Origin: Adenanthera pavonina
Lineage: Eukaryota; Streptophyta; Magnoliopsida; Fabales; Fabaceae
DNA: 64,000 nt
Assembly (NCBI GenBank): GCA_026686845.1
Contig: JAIVEN010000016.1
Coordinates: forward strand, 34,072,001 to 34,136,000
Direction: 5' to 3'
In this document: positions 56,895-64,000 of the stretch, in pieces
Position numbering within the stretch: position 1 is the stretch's first letter
Layout: every line of letters starts with the position of its first letter
Made by a program: the position numbers and the translations under genes
Notes under the pieces: model-generated
What the model saw: the letters and a program-made list of their open reading frames with translations, nothing else
Told to the model about the DNA's origin: nothing
Databases searched by the model: none

Positions 56895-57771
56895 GACACA
56901 CTAACTCACAAATTGGCCTGCACTTACTAATGGGTTAAACAATGTGGGTTGAGAAAAAACCTATTTTAATATAGGCCTTTTTATTCCTAATCCAATCCAC
57001 ATACAAAAATAGGCTAACCCATGGGTTGGAGCACATTAACCCATTTTCTCAACTCTAGACCGACATGTAGTTTATTTATTACGCATTATGTTATCCCTAA
57101 ATGGTTTTCAAATTCTTAGCAAGCAACACTAGCAAGCAAGTACTAGAGAAAGGTCTCATATTCACATTCTCCAAATATGGATGAATAATAACTTATTTAT
57201 ATTTTAATATGAATTCATAAAACTTATTAATAACGGTTTTTTATTTTTTATATAACATATGAAATTAAAAATATATTGATTTTAATAGTACTATTTAATT
57301 ACAATTCAACCCTAGTTGAACCATTGAATCCTAAACTAATACCTCAATCGATTTAATGACCGGTCAAGTTTTTAATACCGTGCTCTAGGCAGTGCACTTC
57401 AATTTTCTTTTGATAAAAAAGCAAACTTTTCCAAACTTGTAGTTTTCTTTTTTGGGGCCAATACCAAACTTACAATTTATATTGACATAGCAACAAATAA
57501 CCAAAGGAAACATTCTTTATAATGAGAAAAGGGCACTTGTTTTTGGTTCAAGGTCTTCCTCATTTCTTACTGATTGTATGCAAATAATGTTTTCATAGAC
57601 AAAGCCAATGGTAAAGCCTGTTACGGTTTTGGTTCAATGTTCCCTCTTCATTACTTTGTGATTTGTGGCTCTAACAACGCAAAAGTGAACTATTCAAATT
57701 TAAAATTTTATAAAAAAGTTTTGTTAAAATATGCATAAAAAAGGAAAACATTAACACTACTAGTGTATCAA

Positions 57772-57880
57772 GAATGCCAATGGCCTTAGGACCTAATGGC
57801 ATAAAGCTCACCCTTATTGGTGAGGAGTTGCAAGTTCAATCCTGCTAATTATTTCAAGCATTTAGTTTGCCCCAATGTAA
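57772..57880 (+). mobile_element. tRNA-related SINE-like sequence
   Basis: A plant SINE-type head: ACCTAATGGCATAAAGCTCA resembles box A of tRNA-derived SINEs, then CACCCTTATTGGTGAG, then CAAGTTCAATCCTG resembles box B at about 57,831-57,844. The spacing of about 40 bp is right for an internal Pol III promoter. The 3' end and target duplication are unclear. Confidence 0.45.
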
Positions 57881-58224
57881 TATAAGAACATAAAAAGCAC
57901 ATCAAGAAGGATATATTAGCGCTACTACCTTCCTTGCATCCACGTGCTTCACACATCAACACAAACAATTAAGGCTAAAAAGTTTTGAACACACCCATCA
58001 TCAATTTATTTATTTCCTTCTGAAGGTGCTCTATTCTTTCAAGCATCTCATCATTTCAAATGCTACTAAATTTGTAATTGAGGTGATAATCAACCATCAA
58101 ATCAGACATATTGACAGCAAAAACTCTCACTAAATTACTATTGTAGTCAACCATCAGAGTAACCCCCTTTGATGGTTGACCATTGTCTACTTGCAACTGA
58201 TAGTCGATAATTTGCAACTAATAA

Positions 58225-58425
58225 ATCTACTTATATTTTTTAAATCAAGTTAACAAAGTAAACCCAGATACACTTGCAACTGATATATATAACTTTGCAA
58301 TTGATCAACCTATATTTGTAACTAATCTACATATATTTTCCAAATCAAGTTAACTTAGTAAACCTAGATACATTTGTAACTTATTCACCTAAATTTACAA
58401 TCGATCTACTTATATTTGTAGTTGA
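58225..58425 (+). repeat. ~100-bp tandem repeat, two copies
   Basis: The segment CTACTTATATTTTTTAAATC..AAGTTAAC..AGTAAACCCAGATACACTTGCAACTGAT recurs 100 bp on (CTACATATATTTTCC..), with a third partial start near 58,407. Surrounding phrases TTGCAACTGAT and TTTGTAACT(A/T)AT recur throughout 58,190-58,430. Confidence 0.7.
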
Positions 58426-58429
58426 TGTG

Positions 58430-59252
58430 CTTACATTTTCAAATTATGCTAAAAAATACATATGCAATTCTTCAATAGATCTATATGTATTTACCACTTA
58501 TCTACATGCATTTCTATTTTATGAAGGTTTCAAACTACTAAATCCACAATATTTCAAGCTAGCAAAACAAAATAAAAAAGCAGAAGAAGCAACCGCCACA
58601 AAAAAAAAATCATAGATGAAGATGGAAAGTGACAGCCACAAACAAAAAAAAATAAAAAGAAAATCACATATGGAGATCTGGGCTTTGAAGGAAGATCGTG
58701 AATGTCGTGATATCAGTGACTTGATGGTTTCGACTCAAATCTCAGCTCCCTCCTCCAAGATTGTGACATTAGCAACTTTGAGGGTAGATGATAAGGTAAG
58801 TGAGGGTGAAGGCTAAATTTGGATCTATGTCGTGACATCACTATCAGCTAAATAAATCCTGTCAATTAATAGCTATCACTTATACTCATAAATGTTATTT
58901 AAAAACAATAGTTTTTTTATTTTCACTTTTTGTTACAATGTAAGAATGATTTCTTTTTTTTGGGAAAGGGGGAGGGGGCTCTAAACATACTTAATTCTCA
59001 CTATGATTTATTTTGTATCTCAATATAGGGTAATAGAATTGAGTATTAGTGGTATCCTTAATTCTTACTATGGTTTTTTTTTCACTTTTTTATAATTTTT
59101 GAATTCTAAATTTTTTTTCTTTACTTCTATACTCATTATTAATTCTGAATTTGAATTTTAAATTTAGTTACCCCTATGGAAAGATTTATTAGATTCAATT
59201 GTGATATTGAATATTGGTGGGCATATTAGTTCCTCGTAATGATTTTATTAAT
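58430..59252. other. Gene-free region
   Basis: Short plus-strand ORFs around 58,427-58,816 are lysine-rich with no recognisable family and no neighbouring exons, so I do not call a gene. Homopolymer T-runs lie near 58,950 and 59,070-59,120. Confidence 0.4.
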
Positions 59253-60067
59253 GGGAAAATAACTCTTTGGAACCAAAATTTTCAATTAATATCATGTTAA
59301 GACCAAAATATTCCAAAATAACAAAAAGGGATCATGGTCTCAAACTGATCAAAATTTCAAATAGAAAATAACCTAAATACCCTTATTAAAAAGTTTCACA
59401 CTTAGCTTCTATTATTTATTACTCAGGTTCCATGATTTGACATTGAGCTTCCATAGTTTTACATTGGACACATTATCATAAAAAAAAATTCAATTGAGGA
59501 AGCTTAATGTAAAATTGGGAAAGTTCAGTGTCAAATCATGAAATTTAAGTAGTAAATAGTGGAAGTTGAGTGTAAAACTCTGGAATTGATCAGTTTAATT
59601 CTTTAGTAATCATAATCTATCTAGTGTAAAATCGTCGAAGTTTAGTGTCAAATCGTGGAATCTAAGTAGTAAATAACGAAAACTAAGTGTGAAACTCTAG
59701 GACTAATCAGTTGAATTCTTTGATATTAATGTGTTCAATGTAAAATCAAGAAAAATCAGTATCAAATTGTGAAATCTGAGTAGTAAATAGTGAAAGTTAA
59801 GTGTGAAACTATGAGATTGATCAGTTGAATTCTTTTGGTAATCATAATATGTCTAGTGTAAAATCGAGAAAGTTAAATATCAAATTGTGAAATCTGAATA
59901 ATAAATAATGGAAGCTGGGTGTGAAACTTTTTAACAAGAGTATTTAAGTTATTTTTTATTCAAATTTTTGATCAGTTTGAGATCATTGTCTCTTTCTGTC
60001 ATTTTGAAATGTTTTGATTCTAAAATGGCATTAATTGAATTTTTTGGTCATAAACTGTCATTTTCCC
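59253..60067. mobile_element. Mutator-like foldback element with internal tandem repeats
   Basis: 815 bp with very long terminal inverted repeats. The left arm starts GGGAAAATAACTC and runs through ATCTCAAACTGATCAAAAT-like and GTTAAAAAGTTTCACAC-like sequence. The right arm mirrors it and ends ACTGTCATTTTCCC. Arms exceed ~190 bp. Flanks are TTTATTAAT (59244-59252) and TTTAATAAT (60068-60076), a nine-base duplication with one mismatch, the length expected of Mutator superfamily insertions. The centre holds about four ~120-bp units, each with GTGTAAAATCG, GTCAAAT(C/T)(A/G)TG, AGTAGTAAATA and TGATCAGTT. No transposase. Confidence 0.82.
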
Positions 60068-60350
60068 TTTAATAATTTATTATTTATTAGTTTCCATCGT
60101 ATTGTTACAAAAATTAACATTTGATTATTTTCCAAAGAAAATTACTATTAGGTTAATTATTTATCAATGCCCACTATATTGTTACAGAAATTGATATCTT
60201 GTACATTCTAATTATTTGTTATTTAATTATAAAACTTTGTACGATTTTTTACAACATTATGTGTACAGTGTGTCATGAAATTTTTATATTGTTAACAACA
60301 TCTCATATTCAACTCATTTTCAAATGTTTTATAGTGTCAACAAAATCTAA

Positions 60351-60727
60351 GGGCCTGTTTGATTGGTGTTTCCGAAACAGTTTTTCTGTTTTCAGAAATA
60401 GAAAACTCAGAAAACTTGTTTGGTAAACCTGTTTTTTATAAACTATTCTGGAAAACAGAAAAATAAAAAAACAGAAAACGCAGAACAACTTTAAGATGTT
60501 TTGTAGTTTTTGTTCTGAAAAACACGAGAAAAAGTGAAAAATATCCACCTCACTAATGGTAAAGTTATAAATTTTGAATAACCCATCTATCACTCACTAG
60601 TTATGATTTTGAGAACAACTATTCAAACAGATTTTTTTGTTTTCTTGTTTTCAAAACTTATTCTCGAAAACAGTTTTACAAAACTGTTTTGAGAACAAAA
60701 AAACAGAAAACACTGTTAAACAAGCCC
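60351..60727. mobile_element. Harbinger/Tourist-like MITE, copy B
   Basis: 377 bp with inverted ends GGGCCTGTTTGAT...GTTAAACAAGCCC and TAA on both flanks (60348-60350, 60728-60730), the usual PIF/Harbinger target. The body matches copy A at 38006-38306, with an extra ~75 bp near the left end. It includes the internal palindromic stretch AAAACAGTTTTACAAAACTG. Non-coding. Confidence 0.82.
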
Positions 60728-61539
60728 TAATATTCACTCTAAAAATTCAAATTTAATTTTTTTTTCGCGATTTCTGTTTGTTCTTTCACCATTTTTCATA
60801 AATAATGCTTTAGGTACTAATCAACTAATTCAATTTCTTTTGATCCTTTATATTTATTTATTGATTCATTGATATTGATAGTAATTCATTTTTCAACTCC
60901 CATATATTTTTCTATCAATCATCATTTTTTATTAATTAAAATTAGTTGAGCATTGTTGTTTGGCTGTTTTAGAAGATTCCCTGCATTTTTTTTATTATTT
61001 TAGAAGAATCTCTAAATCAATTGATATCAATATTAATTTATATCTTAATTTATATTTGAAATCTATATTAACCTATATTCCAATTTTAATTAATATCAAT
61101 ATCAATTGTTTTTAAGATGGTCAATATACTATGTTTCTTTTATTTAATATCAATATTTTTCATTTTACTACTTATTTTTTCCTCTAAATTTTGCTTGCCA
61201 CACAATTTTTTTTTAAAGTTCCTGTGATTGTGATTAATTAAGCATGGTTAATTTTTCAAATATCATGAATTACGTTTGTTTTTTTTTACAACATCCCCAG
61301 TAGTTTTGATTAATTTGAAATCTATATTAATTTATATCTTTATTTTAATTAATATCAATTAATATTAATTAATATTAAGAGTGGAAATAGGTCAGGTCAG
61401 GTCTTGCTTAAACAAGTAAGCTTAAAATATAGGCATGAACTTAGCCTATTAGCCCACACGAGACTTTTTTTAAGGCCTAGACTTGGGCTTGTAAAAAACA
61501 TGATCTGATCTAATATCTATTTATAAGCTTATTATTAGT

Positions 61540-62210
61540 TAGAGCCGGTAAAGTGGGTCGGAGCCTGCGGGCTGGCTCGCTTAGCCTGCCAAAAATGGCG
61601 GGGTGGGCTGAAAAAATTGAGATACTTTATAATGGGGGTCAAAAACTTGGCCCGCCCCGCCAGCCCGCCACTTTAAGCGAGCCAGCCCGCCTAGCCCGCA
61701 GGCTGGCTCGCTTTTTTTTTTAAAATATTTTTATATTTTTTTTACTCAATATAATTATATCTAAAAAAAATAAAAACTAAAAAAAAGGTTTAAGCATCAT
61801 TTTCTTTCTCAATCTTTCTTATATTTTAATTTTAATTATATTTTATTTTGTTGAACTAAATGTTACTTATGGTATTATCATATTAATGTATTAATATATT
61901 ATGCTTTAAGACTTTATGCATCAAACCGATAAAAGATTTCATGAATATAGTTATTTTATTCATGATAGTGAATAAAAAATTAATAATTTAACTAAGTAGG
62001 GGAAAAAAAGGGCTAGCTAAACAAAAAGAGTAAAAAAAAAGGAGAAATTTTATGATTTAACAAAAAAATATAAAAAAATAGAAAAAAAAAATAGGCTGGC
62101 CCGTTTGGCCCGCCAGCCCGTGTATGGCGGGACGAGCTGGGGATTTCCAGGCCCGCCCCGCCCCGCCCAAAAGGCAGGCCTATGTCGGGCCGGCCCGTTT
62201 ACCACCTATA
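61540..62210. mobile_element. GC-rich hAT-like MITE
   Basis: 671 bp with imperfect inverted ends TAGAGCCGGTAAA...TTTACCACCTATA and an eight-base flank TTATTAGT / CTATTAGT (one mismatch), the length of hAT duplications. Both subterminal regions are packed with GCCCGCC/GGCGGGC words that can pair (61,560-61,715 and 62,090-62,195), while the middle is AT-rich. No transposase ORF. Confidence 0.7.
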
Positions 62211-62218
62211 CTATTAGT

Positions 62219-63325
62219 AGACCTTCAAATATATTTGAAGGTCTAGGCCTTAAAAACTTTAAATAGTTCTCTATTATTTAAAGTCTACACAATAGTATCA
62301 GATCAACCAAAAAAAAATTAATGTTTGAATAAAAAAAATAAAGACTTTATCTTGTACATCATCCTGCATAGTAATAACAAAAATTAGTCTTACAATATGA
62401 TCAACATTGAAGTTATAGTATGATCTATATTTAAGTTATAAGTAAATCTTATCTATTCAGCGTGCTTACATTTCTAAAAATGAAAGTGAAGATTCGCTGA
62501 AAAAGAAAAATGAAAGGAAAGGATGGAGGCAGAGACGTGAAGTGACTGAATGATTGAATGAAAATATATAATATTATATTACAATAAAATACTAACTTAT
62601 ATTATATTTTATATTATAATATATATATAGAATATAAAATTAAAAATAGGTATGGCTTGAAACCTATTAGGTCAAATCTGTCTTAAATAGGTAAGACCTA
62701 TTTATTTAAATACATCTAAATTTCAAATTTAAACTTACATCTGGATTTCAAATTTGAAATTTTTTACTTCCCTTCCCTATATCTTTTCACATATGATTTA
62801 CATTTTTATTTTAAAGATTCTTCTCTATCACTTTTCCTCATACATGTTGAATGATTTTCATATTCCATTTTTCTCTCATCTCTTACTTCTCCCACCTTTG
62901 GCTGTTCTCTCTTCTTTTTTTTTTTTTTTCATTTTTTCCTTTTCGTTATTGTTCTTCTTTTTTTTTTTAAAAAATTTAACTTCATTTTTGTTTTGCATAT
63001 TTTCTTTCTAAAAGACCAAATGACACTACTCACAGCTCAGTGATGATTCGGTGAAATTATGTGAGGGAGGGTTCCAATTTGGGAAAATGGAGAAGAGCTT
63101 CGCTCTCATTCAGAGTATAGCCACGGCTAGAGTTTTCTTGGCGATTTCATTTTGGTACGGTTACATGTTTGGTAGAGAGTCCTCTCACAGAGCTTGGTGA
63201 CTTAATCGAAGATCTCCACCGGGGAAATCCCACCATCAATTCCCATTCTCGTTCTTGAAAAGGTATTCGTTGTCACACTTTGGAACTTTTTTGTCTCCAA
63301 TGCCAATTGAACTCATCACTACTTG
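62219..63325. other. Gene-free AT-rich region
   Basis: Contains an AGACCTTCAAATATATTTGAAGGTCT palindrome at about 62,219-62,244 and pyrimidine-rich tracts at 62,880-62,965. Around 61,383-61,500 and 62,650-62,700 related AATAGGT(C/A)..GGTC phrases suggest an older element around the hAT-like MITE. No gene supported. Confidence 0.4.
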
Positions 63326-64000
63326 TGATATGGACATAATAAGAACTTGTTTCAAGCACCAAAAAAATACAGAGTAGCGGAAGAACTTGACTCAAAAGAT
63401 GATCAGTTAGAACCTTAGATGAACTTATCTCTATATCCCTAACCATAGTGACGCCCACAAGGTTGATTACTTTTCAAGGTAAATTGGATGAGGAAAAAGG
63501 AGAGAGAAGATAAGAGAGAGAAAAGAAATAACTCAGTAAATCCTTACTAAACAACTCACAATAATATCATTATACTATTCTCTGAAGAAAAATGCATTAC
63601 ATAGAGGACTTTATATAGGCAAAACAAGAAAAACTTTAATTCTAAACAACTAGGAATATTTGGATCTCAAATATTTTTGTTAAATCTAAAATAGCTAATC
63701 TTAATACTATTAGATAATCTCTTCAATTCAAATCTAAGAAATTTCTTAGAAGATATCTAATGGATTTTATTTTTTCTAATGTCAATCTAATCAATAACTT
63801 TGACCCTAAGGAAATACAAATTGAAAACCAACGAAATAAAAATAAATAAATAAATAAATAAAATTATCTAACAAAAAAAAAGACCTACAATTTCCTTAAG
63901 AGAGATCATATGGATAGCGTTTGAGAATCTTTGTTGTGCCTCTTTGATCTCTATCAGCTTGATTTTCTGATATGTGTAGTTCGATTCAAAGTTATTTGTT
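63326..64000. repeat. LTR fragment running off the right edge
   Basis: Starts TGATATGGACATAATAAG and resembles the first part of the insertion at 13,901: the AATACAGAG..GCGGAAG phrase, GATGATCA..GTTAGAACC, and GTGACGCCCAC. A TATA-like TTTATATAGGC lies at about 63,611. The other end is outside the window. Confidence 0.6.
63836..63866. repeat. (AAAT)n microsatellite
   Basis: About seven perfect AAAT/AATA repeats inside the right-edge LTR fragment. Confidence 0.9.

Noticed and set aside
58427..58816. Small lysine-rich plus-strand protein
   Set aside because: Two abutting short frames next to tandem repeats, with no domain, splice signals or homologue I recognise.
62754..63011. Phenylalanine-rich ORF as a membrane peptide
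   Set aside because: Produced by pyrimidine-rich low-complexity DNA; no conserved features.

Overview
The window is nuclear DNA of a flowering plant, probably a eudicot; the species cannot be read from it. The evidence is a 45S rDNA fragment of angiosperm type, plant LTR retrotransposons primed by initiator-Met tRNA, MITEs, and a long intron-rich gene with plant splice sites. I see no intact host gene. The window is a repeat-filled region holding one large decayed host gene.

Bases 1-16,087 are nested LTR retrotransposons, nearly all on the minus strand. An old Ty3/gypsy element (760-9,941) has lost its integrase end and carries a young insertion (2,824-8,072). That insertion has two 920-bp LTRs differing at about 5 bases, a perfect GGACT target duplication, a gag ORF and no reverse transcriptase. 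Next to it is an older, truncated relative of the young element (9,942-13,597). This sits in the gag of a third gypsy element, which also carries a 1.1-kb solo-LTR-like insertion (13,901-15,007, duplication CTTAG). The third element's 5' LTR (15,614-16,087) ends flush inside an 18S rRNA sequence.

Bases 16,088-20,228 are a degenerate 45S rDNA unit on the plus strand: the last ~1 kb of 18S, ITS1, 5.8S, ITS2, a 26S gene whose two ends are fused with about 3 kb missing, and ~2 kb of intergenic spacer with ~33-bp subrepeats inside a larger duplication. Many conserved CpG sites now read TG or CA.

Bases 21,788-36,178 (minus) are a 15-exon WD40/AT-hook gene resembling the plant TFIIIC subunit GTF3C2. 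Exon phases agree throughout, but there are two in-frame TGA codons, one frameshift and three missing splice dinucleotides, so I call it an unprocessed pseudogene. A 3.0-kb gag-protease element with TSD ATATG sits in its longest intron.

Bases 36,179-64,000 are AT-rich and gene-poor. They hold two Harbinger/Tourist-like MITEs, a SIRE-like Copia LTR, a short-LTR gag-bearing element (47,707-50,621), a minisatellite, a broken acidic ORF with FDLN motifs, a solo LTR related to the young element, a SINE-like piece, a Mutator-like foldback element, a GC-rich hAT-like MITE and an LTR running off the right edge.

The main theme is repeated colonisation by gag-bearing retroelements without reverse transcriptase (four copies from at least three families). 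They must have been mobilised by enzymes supplied from elsewhere. I found no convincing new multi-gene system.
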